A stretch of DNA of 64,000 nucleotides. Origin: Segatella copri. Its GTDB lineage: Bacteria; Bacteroidota; Bacteroidia; Bacteroidales; Bacteroidaceae. The position numbers were made by a program, and so were the translations under genes. The notes under the pieces were generated by a model. The model made no database searches and was not told the origin of the DNA. It saw nothing but the letters and a program-made list of their open reading frames with translations. The stretch spans positions 3,163,001-3,227,000 of the forward strand of contig NZ_CP042464.1 in the NCBI RefSeq assembly GCF_015074785.1, in the 5' to 3' direction. Position 1 is the stretch's first letter. Every line of letters starts with the position of its first letter. Positions 36,595 to 43,720 of this stretch are shown piece by piece.

Positions 36595-36739
36595 TGGGAG
36601 GTTTTTCGATAAAAAGCATAGAAAAACACGAAAAATTGAATAGAAAATAAGCGTTTTTGCTCAATATTTTCAACCTTTTAGCTCCCAAAACGCCTCTAAA
36701 ACACCCGAAAATCGCTGTTTTTTGCGAAATGTGGCAATA

Positions 36740-36781
36740 GGTGGCAATAAGGTGACAATAGAAAAGTCCCTTATTGCCACC
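36740..36781. repeat. 12-bp inverted repeat near the ISL3 left end
   Basis: GGTGGCAATAAG (36740) and CTTATTGCCACC (36770) are perfect complements. Further copies of GTGGCAATA lie at 36731 and 36823. The stretch 36350-36852 has no gene that I can support; it holds this, the 22-bp array and AT-rich sequence. Confidence 0.6.
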
Positions 36782-36962
36782 CGTTATCATCTTATTATCA
36801 GCTACTTATAATAAGCGTGGCAAATGTGGCAATTAATTTGAGAAAACATGTTGGCTCTTCGCAAATTTTGGTGCACATAATGCCCAACTGCAGAATTCTT
36901 TAAGAAAGTTTTACATAAAATGTTAGCGATTGTCCGACAAAAAATGTAAGTTTATCCTTAAT

Positions 36963-38540
36963 TCCGCAACACTATAGTTTAACATTATTTATAAGTGCCT
37001 GAGCAACAAAAAGTTGCCCAGGATTTTGCCATGTCAGAATTTTCACTTACCTTAGTGTTGCGAAAAGAAGACAAGCAAAACTCTAATATGACATGGCAAA
37101 GATACAAATAAAATCTGAGAAACTCACTCCTTTTGGAGGAATTTTTTCTATTATGGAGCAATTTGATGCTCTTTTAGCTCAAACCATAGATTCCACCTTG
37201 GGATTGAGATGCACTATGTTTGGTTATCAATATAGCGAAATTCTACGCTCTCTGATGTGCGTATATCTTTGTGGCGGCTCATGTATTGAGGATGTTACAA
37301 CTCACTTGATGAAACATTTGTCTCTTCATCCAACTCTTCGCACTTGCAGCGCAGACACCATATTGCGTGCTATCGAAGAACTGACTTGTAAGAACATCAC
37401 CTATAAATCTGCTTCTGGCAACTCCTATGATTTCAATACTGCAGACAAGATGAACTGCTTATTGATCAAAGCCCTGCTTGCTACTGGTCAATTGAAATCC
37501 GGTCAAGAGTATGATTTTGACTTTGACCATCAGTTCATTGAAACAGAGAAGCATGATGCAAAACCAACCTACAAGAAGTTCCTGGGCTATAGTCCAGGTG
37601 TGGCAGTCATTAACGACATGATTGTCGGTATTGAAAATAGAGACGGCAACACAAACGTGCGCTTCAACCAAAGAGAGACTTTGGAAAGAATCTTCAAGCG
37701 ACTGGAGGCATCAGAAGTATATATATCCCGTGCCCGCATGGATTGCGGCTCATGCTCGGAGGAAATCGTAGATATGGTAGAGGCTCATTGCAGGCATTTT
37801 TATATTCGTGCCAACAGATGCTCTTCCTTCTACGATTCCATGTTTGCCTTGACTGGATGGAAAACTGTTGAAATCAACGGTATTGAATTTGAGCTGAATT
37901 CCATCCTTGTTGAGAAATGGAAAGGAAAACCGTATCGTCTTGTCATACAGAGACAAAGGCGAATAGATGGAGACCTTGACATTTGGGAAGGCGAATATAC
38001 CTACAGATGTATACTGACTAACGATTACAAGTCGAGTGCAAGAGACATCGTGGAATTCTACAATCTTCGTGGTGGCAAGGAACGCATCTTCGATGACATG
38101 AACAATGGCTTTGGCTGGAATCGATTGCCAAAATCGTTCATGGCACAGAATACTGTATTCCTGCTTATGACAGCTCTCATCAGAAACTTCTACAAAGCTA
38201 TTATGCAGAGATTGAAAACCCATGAATTTGGATTGCGTGCCACCAGCAGAATCAAGACCTTTGTTTTCAAGTTCATCTCTGTTCCTGCGAAATGGATTAA
38301 GACATCACGTAGGCATGTATTGAATATTTACTCAGACAACAATGCTTATGCCAACCTGTTCAAGACAGACTTTGGTTAAAGACCATGCTTTTCTGGTTAA
38401 ACCAGCGTATTACCTCAAGTCGCTTTATGGGGTAAGGGGATTTTGTGTCTGCGACATTTCTGTTGTGCAAGAAATATGTACAATAAAATGAATTTTGTCG
38501 CTTTGCAAGCAAAATCCCACTAAACCCTATAGGTTGCGGA
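36963..38540. mobile_element. IS1380-family insertion sequence nested in the ISL3 element
   Basis: Ends show imperfect inverted repeats: TCCGCAACACTATAG on the left, and on the right the reverse complement TCCGCAACCTATAG. It is about 1578 bp with one transposase. No clear target duplication is visible at the junctions (left ...CCTTAAT, right TTTGAGG...), so exact boundaries are uncertain by a few bases. Confidence 0.85.
37093..38379 (+). CDS. IS1380-family transposase
   Basis: 428 residues, full length for the family. Recognisable blocks are an N-terminal region with LCGGSCIEDVTTHL, the first catalytic Asp region DFDFDHQFIETEKHDAKPTYKK (split here into parts), the second Asp in YISRARMDCGSC, and the Glu region YNLRGGKERIFDDMNNGFGWNRLP. 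All three carboxylates of the DDE set appear present, so it may be active. Confidence 0.92.
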   Translation: MAKIQIKSEKLTPFGGIFSIMEQFDALLAQTIDSTLGLRCTMFGYQYSEILRSLMCVYLCGGSCIEDVTTHLMKHLSLHPTLRTCSADTILRAIEELTCKNITYKSASGNSYDFNTADKMNCLLIKALLATGQLKSGQEYDFDFDHQFIETEKHDAKPTYKKFLGYSPGVAVINDMIVGIENRDGNTNVRFNQRETLERIFKRLEASEVYISRARMDCGSCSEEIVDMVEAHCRHFYIRANRCSSFYDSMFALTGWKTVEINGIEFELNSILVEKWKGKPYRLVIQRQRRIDGDLDIWEGEYTYRCILTNDYKSSARDIVEFYNLRGGKERIFDDMNNGFGWNRLPKSFMAQNTVFLLMTALIRNFYKAIMQRLKTHEFGLRATSRIKTFVFKFISVPAKWIKTSRRHVLNIYSDNNAYANLFKTDFG

Positions 38541-38577
38541 TTTGAGGTTTATTAGTGTTCAAAAAATAAGACTTACA

Positions 38578-40275
38578 ATGGAGACAATCGCTAACATTTG
38601 CAAAGGTACAGAAAATTTAGGAAACAACCAAACGGATTTAAAATTAAATGCTTTTGAAGTGGGAGAAAACCTCGTTGCTTTCCTCATCCCCCACTTTGCT
38701 AATTTCGTTATAATCAACTATACCATCACAGAGGATGAAGTGGCACTGACGCTAAAAAGCAAGTCTACTTGCGCTTGCTGTGATCGTTGCCATATCGAGA
38801 CACATCATACCCGTGGCTGGCAAAAAAGGAAAGTAACCATGCCTCCGCTCGGTGGAAAACGTTTTACACTGATTTTGTATATGCGTAAATTTCACTGTAA
38901 GGCCGATGGTCATTTCTTTACAGAGCAACAGCCCGATTGGCTCAACAAGTATGCTAGATTTTCCATTGACTGTACAAGACTAATGAACCAAGTGCACTTA
39001 CAGATGTCATCAGTCTCAGCTTCCAGAATATTGTCGGATATGGGAATACATTGCTGCCCCAACACATGTATCAATCATCTCAAGAATATAAAACTAGCTT
39101 CAGATAGGACGGCAACCAACATTGGTATAGACGATTTTGCTAAAAGGAAAGGCTATTCGTATGGTAGTGCCATCGTCAATCATGACACTGGTCAAGTGTT
39201 GGAATTGATTGATTCTAGAGACTCCGAAAAGGTCGCTGAAGTCCTGAGCCTCTATCATCATGTGTCCACCATCACTCGCGATAGGGGCAAGTGTTACATC
39301 AAGGCTATAAAGAAGGCTCTTCCTGCAGCAACTGTTGTCGCAGACAAATTCCATATTATGGAAAATTTGACGAAAGCACTTTTCCCACAAGTCCAAAGCC
39401 GCTTCTTGCATGAAAGAAAACGTTTGTTGGACAAAAGTGAAATTGGTCCCAAACCTCCAGTCTTAGATCAATCCTGGGTGCTACAAGGTATTTATGCATC
39501 TTTGGACTCAATGAGTAAAGACGTGGAAAAAGCTAAAACATTGGCTAAGCGGAAGTTGTGTCTTCAAATGCATGTAAATCAAGAGCTCTCTATAAAGGAT
39601 ATCCATGACAAAACAGGCTATAGCAGTTGCGAGATTAAGAAACTGCTAGATGCAACTTATGAGAGTTTTCTCAACCCTAGCCAACTATGGGTATATAAAA
39701 ATGTGAAGTACATATCAGATAGAATCTTAGAGAAAAAGACTTTGGAATACTCAGGTGTGGTCAAGGGCGTTCATGGTTCGGGGAAAAAGTATGCAATGAA
39801 AATGTTGCTGTCCATTCTGAGGGAGAAATGGAAAAATGAATATGGGGAGTACAAAGAAAGAATGAGGAAATTTCTATCAAAAGAAAGCATACGAATGGAA
39901 GAGCATGATCTTTGGAACGCAATTGTACACTTTAATTCAAGACCAAAGACGGAATCTGTCAAGATTTTCATGCAACAAAAAAACATGTATGATTTGAAAT
40001 ACTTTGTCTCCACATTTCAAGGGATATTGAGTGGAGAGAACAAAATGGGACTATACAAATGGATAAATATGGCCATTGGATGTGGGGTGGATGGAATAGA
40101 AAAGTTTGCCATGGGTTTGCTTGACGACTACCAGGCCATCAAGAATTCCATTACCAGCAAATGGAACAATGGAATTCTTGAAGGAACGGTATGCAAGATA
40201 AAAACAGTAAAACGAATTATGGCAGGACGAGCCTCCATCACCTTGTTGGAGAAAAAGGTTGCGCTTAAGCTTTAG
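38578..40275 (+). CDS. ISL3-family transposase
   Basis: About 565 residues from the ATG at 38578 (METIANICKG); a TTG 12 codons earlier lies against the nested element and is unlikely. It has the zinc-ribbon start with STCACCDRCHIETHHTRGW, then DDE blocks: NIGIDDFAKRKGYSYGS (first Asp), ATVVADKFHIMENLTKAL (second Asp), and the late Glu near NNGILEGTVCKIKTVKRIMAGRA (shown in part). The IS1380 insertion lies only about 37 bases upstream of the start and may have removed its promoter. Confidence 0.92.
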   Translation: METIANICKGTENLGNNQTDLKLNAFEVGENLVAFLIPHFANFVIINYTITEDEVALTLKSKSTCACCDRCHIETHHTRGWQKRKVTMPPLGGKRFTLILYMRKFHCKADGHFFTEQQPDWLNKYARFSIDCTRLMNQVHLQMSSVSASRILSDMGIHCCPNTCINHLKNIKLASDRTATNIGIDDFAKRKGYSYGSAIVNHDTGQVLELIDSRDSEKVAEVLSLYHHVSTITRDRGKCYIKAIKKALPAATVVADKFHIMENLTKALFPQVQSRFLHERKRLLDKSEIGPKPPVLDQSWVLQGIYASLDSMSKDVEKAKTLAKRKLCLQMHVNQELSIKDIHDKTGYSSCEIKKLLDATYESFLNPSQLWVYKNVKYISDRILEKKTLEYSGVVKGVHGSGKKYAMKMLLSILREKWKNEYGEYKERMRKFLSKESIRMEEHDLWNAIVHFNSRPKTESVKIFMQQKNMYDLKYFVSTFQGILSGENKMGLYKWINMAIGCGVDGIEKFAMGLLDDYQAIKNSITSKWNNGILEGTVCKIKTVKRIMAGRASITLLEKKVALKL

Positions 40276-40327
40276 CACTATGTGCACCAAAATTTGCGAA
40301 GAGCCAACATGTTCCTATGCGTAAAGG

Positions 40328-40618
40328 ATCTTTGTTTCTCAAACATTCCATCAAAAACCGATTTGTATAAATACTATTGCCATCGTTTCTCCTTGGGAAA
40401 ATGTTTGAGAGAGATAAAAAGAAAATTTTCGACGACATCTATTGTTTGGCCTTTCGATCTACATGCAGTGATTACAAAGTCACAATTCATTTGTAGTATT
40501 TCGGTTCAGGGGAGATTGTCCGTGTATAGACAATCTCTCCTGAGCCCATTTATGTCATTTTTTGGGAACGAGAAAATGGGAAAGTGACGAAAAGTGGTAA
40601 AACTACCACTTTTTGCTT
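40328..40618. repeat. Composite repeat R1+R2, full copy
   Basis: R1 (40328-40400, 73 bases) recurs at 43429-43501 with two differences. R2 (40397-40618, 222 bases) recurs at 42527-42748 with two or three differences. R2 holds the hairpin GGAGATTGTC / GACAATCTCTCC and ends with a terminator-like AAAAGTGGTA-AAAC-TACCACTTTTT. On the minus strand it contains a 38-codon ORF starting MNCDFVITACRSKGQTIDVV. Nothing recognisable; it adjoins the right end of the ISL3 element. Confidence 0.85.
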
Positions 40619-40643
40619 GTAAATCACCCTCGCTAATCTTATG

Positions 40644-40675
40644 CAAAGATACGCTTTTCTTCTGAAAGATGCAAG
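40644..40675 (-). promoter_or_regulatory. Second copy of the cassette promoter
   Basis: TATCTTTG (40644-40651) and CTTG (40672-40675), 20 bases apart on the minus strand, in a segment almost identical to 36310 and 41780. Here it points into the R2 repeat rather than into a known gene. Confidence 0.65.
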
Positions 40676-40718
40676 GATTTACTGGAAAATTTTTTAGGGT
40701 GAGGAAGATAAAAAGAAT

Positions 40719-40767
40719 AAGGTGTATCCTCGCTTGCCCGATGTATGGGGCAAGAAGGATATACCTT
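40719..40767. terminator. Terminator downstream of cassette copy 3
   Basis: AAGGTGTATCC at 40719 and GGATATACCTT ending at 40767, with an inner TTGCCC/GGGCAA stem. It closely resembles the terminator at 41855-41902. The stretch 40768-40979 shows no gene. Confidence 0.8.
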
Positions 40768-40979
40768 ATTACATTATAGTTTTCCCTTTCCCAGATCAAA
40801 GTACAGAATGCTGATGGAATATATTATATACCAAAGCTTTTGCCCTTATAGGGTGTAGTTTGCATAGCGATATTTCACCTAGTGCGGTGTCCTGAGCTAT
40901 GTGGCTCATTGCTCATTCAGCCCGCCTTGGCTGTTACTATCTGTAACTGTTCGTGTAGTTTTTTACAAACGAGTAATAG

Positions 40980-41600
40980 TTATGGATTAGGATAATCTGG
41001 ATTAATACCTCTAGGCAGGAAATATCCCTTGATGCAGTTTGGATTGCAGACACATATCTGAATATGGTTCTTTTCTCTAAATCCCGCATTAGGATAAAGT
41101 TCTTGCCCCTCCCAAAATACACCCTTCACGGAATCGTAAGGATGCTGGTTGGCTTTTGCATTAATTCTTCTGGCTGTTTGAACAACAGCACAATCTAATT
41201 TTCTAATCAACAAATCTGTTGATTTGCCAATTGTTTCATTTCTAGGTAATGGCATGTTAGCATCAGCATAAAGTTCTTTGAGTACAGAATAAGAAGTTTT
41301 TAATTCTTGCAAATAAAAACTATCTGTTAAATCCAGACAATAGCCAAGGTCTATAATTGCACCTATTACGGCTGGTTCTTTTACACTGGAGCTTTTTCTT
41401 GTTGACAATTGTTTAGCCCATTGCCAGGCCCTATCTTCATTATTTTCCCAAAAATATATACCATTGCCTAGCCAGTCATAGTCATTGGCGCTAGCAAGAA
41501 GTTCTGTTTTGCCAGCAATCACTGCATCCACTACAGATTTGTCACAGCCATGAAACCCAACAACAAGGTTGGATCTTCTTGAATATAGAGACTCTTTCAT
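40980..41600 (-). CDS. ART-like protein of the two-gene cassette, copy 3
   Basis: 206 residues, same length as copy 1. Identical landmark segments are SLYSRRSNLV, GFHGCDKSVVDAV, DYDWLGNGIYFWENNE, STDLLIRKLDCAVVQTA, GQELYPNAGFREKNHIQICV and DYPNP at the end. Differences cluster in the middle (residues about 60-135). As in copy 1, the H, Y and E positions suggest a PARP/ART-type fold, but this is inference. The start overlaps the stop of the 47-residue gene (ATGA), a strong sign of translational coupling. Confidence 0.7.
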   Translation of the reverse strand: MKESLYSRRSNLVVGFHGCDKSVVDAVIAGKTELLASANDYDWLGNGIYFWENNEDRAWQWAKQLSTRKSSSVKEPAVIGAIIDLGYCLDLTDSFYLQELKTSYSVLKELYADANMPLPRNETIGKSTDLLIRKLDCAVVQTARRINAKANQHPYDSVKGVFWEGQELYPNAGFREKNHIQICVCNPNCIKGYFLPRGINPDYPNP

Positions 41601-41740
41601 CGTAGGTGTGGTGCTAATTGCCCATCAGGGAGCAGGATGCCTGCTTCCTTAAGAAACTTTATCGCATTTTCTTTGCTAGCAGTAATCTCTTTGATTACAG
41701 CTTGCATCCTTTCTTGTCTTTTGCTATCAAATAATTCCAT
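41597..41740 (-). CDS. 47-residue cassette protein, copy 3
   Basis: Starts MELFDSKRQERMQAVIKEIT and ends GILLPDGQLAPHLR. It has an AGGAGGT ribosome binding site and a 4-base ATGA overlap with the ART-like gene. It is the most diverged of the three copies, yet the first 11 residues and the tail are conserved, which argues that it is translated and under selection. Confidence 0.8.
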   Translation of the reverse strand: MELFDSKRQERMQAVIKEITASKENAIKFLKEAGILLPDGQLAPHLR

Positions 41741-41779
41741 ATTTACCTCCTATTTTAAAGGATTAATACTATTCGACTG

Positions 41780-41811
41780 CAAAGATACGCTTTTCTTCTG
41801 AAAGATGCAAG
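41780..41811 (-). promoter_or_regulatory. Promoter of cassette copy 3
   Basis: Minus-strand TATCTTTG (41780-41787) and CTTG (41808-41811), 20 bases between, near-identical to the promoters at 36310 and 40644. Confidence 0.75.
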
Positions 41812-41854
41812 GAATTATTGGAAAATATTTGAGACTGAGGGAGATAAAAAGAAA

Positions 41855-41902
41855 AAGGTGTATCCCGCTTGCCCGACATGTTGGGCAAGAAGGATACACC
41901 TT
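41855..41902. terminator. Terminator of the SusD remnant
   Basis: AAGGTGTATCC and GGATACACCTT with inner TTGCCC/GGGCAA. It lies about 30 bases beyond the stop of the SusD fragment on the minus strand. Confidence 0.88.
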
Positions 41903-41929
41903 ATTGATATTTAAATCTTGTTCGGATTT

Positions 41930-42034
41930 TTATTTGTATGCATCAGTACAACTTGGATTGTTGTAGTCTCTAACTGCTGCATTGTTGTTTACTTCGTTGA
42001 TAGAGATTGGCCAGTTCATCCAAGCAGGACGATT
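41930..42034 (-). pseudogene. SusD/RagB gene remnant (C-terminal 34 codons)
   Basis: The minus strand reads RPAWMNWPISINEVNNNAAV then RDYNNPSCTDAYK and a stop, a typical C-terminus of SusD-like lipoproteins of this group. Upstream the sequence changes abruptly into an unrelated plus-strand gene at about 42028. Its own terminator is retained. The SusD protein at 43721 ends differently, so this is from another pair. Confidence 0.75.
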
Positions 42035-42504
42035 TGGTATATGATAGATATAGCAAGGGTAAACTGGAGAGTAAACTGGCTTATCATGGAGAATACAAGC
42101 CATACTTTGAGTATATCGCCGACTGCCTGAAGAAGTACTCCTCCCAGCGAGACAAGCAGAAGGGAGAGGCTTTCGTGCACGGCTTCACCTTGGCGATGAC
42201 AAGCCAGAACAAGTTCTATCGCCCCATCTCTGAGCTGGACAATGACGGCGGCTATGCCGACATCTTCCTCTCTCCGCTCTGTGACATCTACAAGGACATG
42301 GTAGATTCATATATCATCGAGTTGAAATATTGCAAGAGCCAAACCACAGATGAGCAAGTAAAAAAGCTCTTCGAGGAGGCTTCAGCTCAAATCTCTCGCT
42401 ATGCGGACAGTGATATGGTCAGAGAAGCAGTAAAGACTACAAAGCTCCACATGCTGGTGGTTATCTACCGCGGAGCGGAAATGGTGGCTTGCGAGGAGGT
42501 ATAA
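42028..42504 (+). pseudogene. PD-(D/E)XK nuclease domain remnant of an AAA-ATPase-like protein
   Basis: About 158 residues, lacking the N-terminal ATPase half. The nuclease core is visible: GGYADIFLSPL (Asp) and DSYIIELKYCKSQTTDEQ (E-x-K), with an upstream FEYIADCLKKY and a HGFTLAMTSQNKFY segment. This matches the C-terminal PD-(D/E)XK domain of the large AAA-ATPase_like/PDDEXK_9 proteins common in Bacteroidota. The N-terminal boundary is the SusD fragment junction. Confidence 0.8.
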
Positions 42505-42526
42505 AACTGTTTCAACCATACAGGTC

Positions 42527-42748
42527 GAAAATGTTTGAGAGAGATAAAAAGAAAATTTTCGACGACATCTATTGTTTGGCCTTTCGATCTACATGCAGTG
42601 ATTACAAAGTCACAATTCATTTGTAGTATTTCGGTTCAGGGGAGATTGTCCGTGTATAGACAATCTCTCCTGAACTCATTTATGTCATTTTTTGGGAACG
42701 AGAAAATGGGAAAGTGACGAAAAGTGGTAAAACTACCACTTTTTGCTT
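42527..42748. repeat. R2 repeat, second copy
   Basis: 222 bases nearly identical to 40397-40618 (differences at GAGCCC versus GAACTC). It begins right after the nuclease remnant and includes both hairpins. Confidence 0.92.
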
Positions 42749-42763
42749 CTAAAGACAGATAAC

Positions 42764-42795
42764 TGGGAGGTCAGGTTTGTTACCTGTCCAATAGC
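42764..42795. repeat. Hairpin repeat, copy 2
   Basis: GTCAGGT-TTGTT-ACCTGTC, diverged from 35071-35101. It lies between R2 and the 120-bp repeat. Confidence 0.65.
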
Positions 42796-42825
42796 AAGAA
42801 TGCCCTATAATCTAAGGATAGAGCG

Positions 42826-42945
42826 GCTAGTGCGCACACCTTTTTAGTATAATAAATCTAAAAATTTTTGGTTAGAACTCTACTTTCGCATATCTTTGCA
42901 CTTAAAAAAAGTGGCACATGTGCCATAAATTTTAAGTAGAGGCAT
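42826..42945 (+). repeat. 120-bp exact repeat carrying a promoter, copy 2
   Basis: Identical to 34916-35035. Promoter elements are TTTG (42867-42870) and TATCTTTG (42891-42898). Here it is followed within 20 bases by a group II intron reverse-transcriptase fragment. Confidence 0.95.
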
Positions 42946-42963
42946 TTAGGAGTACGAAATCGG

Positions 42964-43170
42964 ATGTTACTATTGCCGTCTGAGTTCCGCAAGGTTTTAA
43001 AGTACATCAATGAGCGACTGATCCGATGGGTGATGCGTAAGTACAAGCGCTTCTCCAAGGGTAAGAAGTTTAGCAAAGCGTATGAATGGCTTGTGGAGTA
43101 TGCGGCACACAACAGAAATGAGTTTTTACCCTGGGTAAAGGGATTTGTACCCTATCCACGTCTAGGTTAA
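42964..43170 (+). pseudogene. Group II intron reverse transcriptase/maturase, C-terminal remnant
   Basis: About 68 residues (from FRKVLKYINERLIRWVMRKY onward, then KAYEWLVEYAAHNRNEFLPW) match the GIIM maturase-specific domain found at the end of intron-encoded reverse transcriptases. The reverse transcriptase catalytic domain is absent. The intron RNA end follows directly, in the natural order. Confidence 0.75.
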
Positions 43171-43210
43171 TAAAGAATATAAACTTATGAACAAAAGAGT
43201 TAAGTGCGAA

Positions 43211-43283
43211 GAGCCTTGTGATGGGAGGCTGTCAAGCATGGTTCCGAGAGAAGGGTGGGTGAAATTCCCTCCACTTACTCGAC
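43211..43283 (+). ncRNA. Group II intron domains V and VI (3' end of intron)
   Basis: 43211-43244 is exactly 34 bases and folds as domain V: a 9-bp lower helix starting GAGCC (catalytic AGC triad), a 2-base AA bulge, a 5-bp upper helix and a 4-base loop. A second hairpin (GTGGG/CCCTCCAC) fits domain VI, and the intron end is near TTACTCGAC (43283). Upstream intron domains I-IV are missing, so it cannot splice alone. Confidence 0.78.
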
Positions 43284-43300
43284 AGCAGAACTGAAATCTT

Positions 43301-43370
43301 GGTACCATTTGCAGCGATACAAGCGGTACCGATTGCAGTGATAGCATGGTACCGATTATCCACGGACAAT
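43301..43370. repeat. GGTACC-headed short repeats and a piece of R2
   Basis: GGTACC occurs at 43301, 43325 and 43348 with similar following bases (ATTTGCAG, GATTGCAG, GATTATCC). Next comes CGGACAATCTCTCCTGAGCC, a partial copy of the R2 hairpin. Confidence 0.6.
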
Positions 43371-43428
43371 CTCTCCTGAGCCAGTATTTACCTCAGTTCG
43401 GGATAAGAAATATTGTCATGTATTGAGA

Positions 43429-43501
43429 ATCTTTGTTTCTCAAATATTCCATCAAAAACCGATTTGTATAAATACTATTGCCATCGTTTCTTCTTGGGAA
43501 A
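43429..43501. repeat. R1 repeat, second copy
   Basis: 73 bases matching 40328-40400 with two differences. It is detached from R2 in this copy. Confidence 0.88.
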
Positions 43502-43652
43502 GCCCATAAATGTTATGGAAGACACTATATTGGCTAGTTCTTTCTTACGCTACTTTGTTTTTATAGAGGAAAGATACGCTTTTCTGTCGAATGAAGCAAG
43601 GAATAAAGGAAGTTTTTTCTTGGATGTTTTTCGGGTGGAGAGAAAAATAAAA

Positions 43653-43702
43653 AAAGGTGTGCCCACTGCGCTCTATGACGAGCGGCGAGTGAGCACACCT
43701 TA
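43653..43702 (-). terminator. Terminator of the orphan SusC/SusD operon
   Basis: AAGGTGTGC near 43654 pairs with GCACACCTT ending at 43702. A T-rich run follows on the minus strand (TTTTTTTATTT). Confidence 0.82.
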
Positions 43703-43720
43703 ATTATCGTAATACAAAAA

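Larger units (their letters stand above)
36853..40305. mobile_element. ISL3-family insertion sequence, interrupted by an IS1380-type element
   Basis: Terminal inverted repeats are perfect over 27 bases, starting GGCTCTTCGCAAATTTTGGT at both ends. They are flanked by identical 8-base duplications AACATGTT (36845-36852 and 40306-40313), the target-site length known for ISL3. The transposase reads left to right at 38578-40275. A complete IS1380-type element (36963-38540) sits between the left end and the transposase; without it the element would be about 1875 bp, normal for the family. Confidence 0.93.

Noticed and set aside
36521..36790. 89-codon minus-strand ORF
   Set aside because: It spans the 22-bp array and a 12-bp inverted repeat; composition is non-protein-like and no family is recognised.
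40282..40587. 101-codon ORF shared in parts with 42535-42717 and 43413-43703
   Set aside because: Similarity among these frames comes from the R1/R2 DNA repeats, not from protein-level conservation; starts and frames differ.
43301..43370. Another member of the 22-bp periodic arrays
   Set aside because: GGTACC units are spaced 24 and 23 bases, which does not fit the 11-bp rule, so I left it out of that finding.
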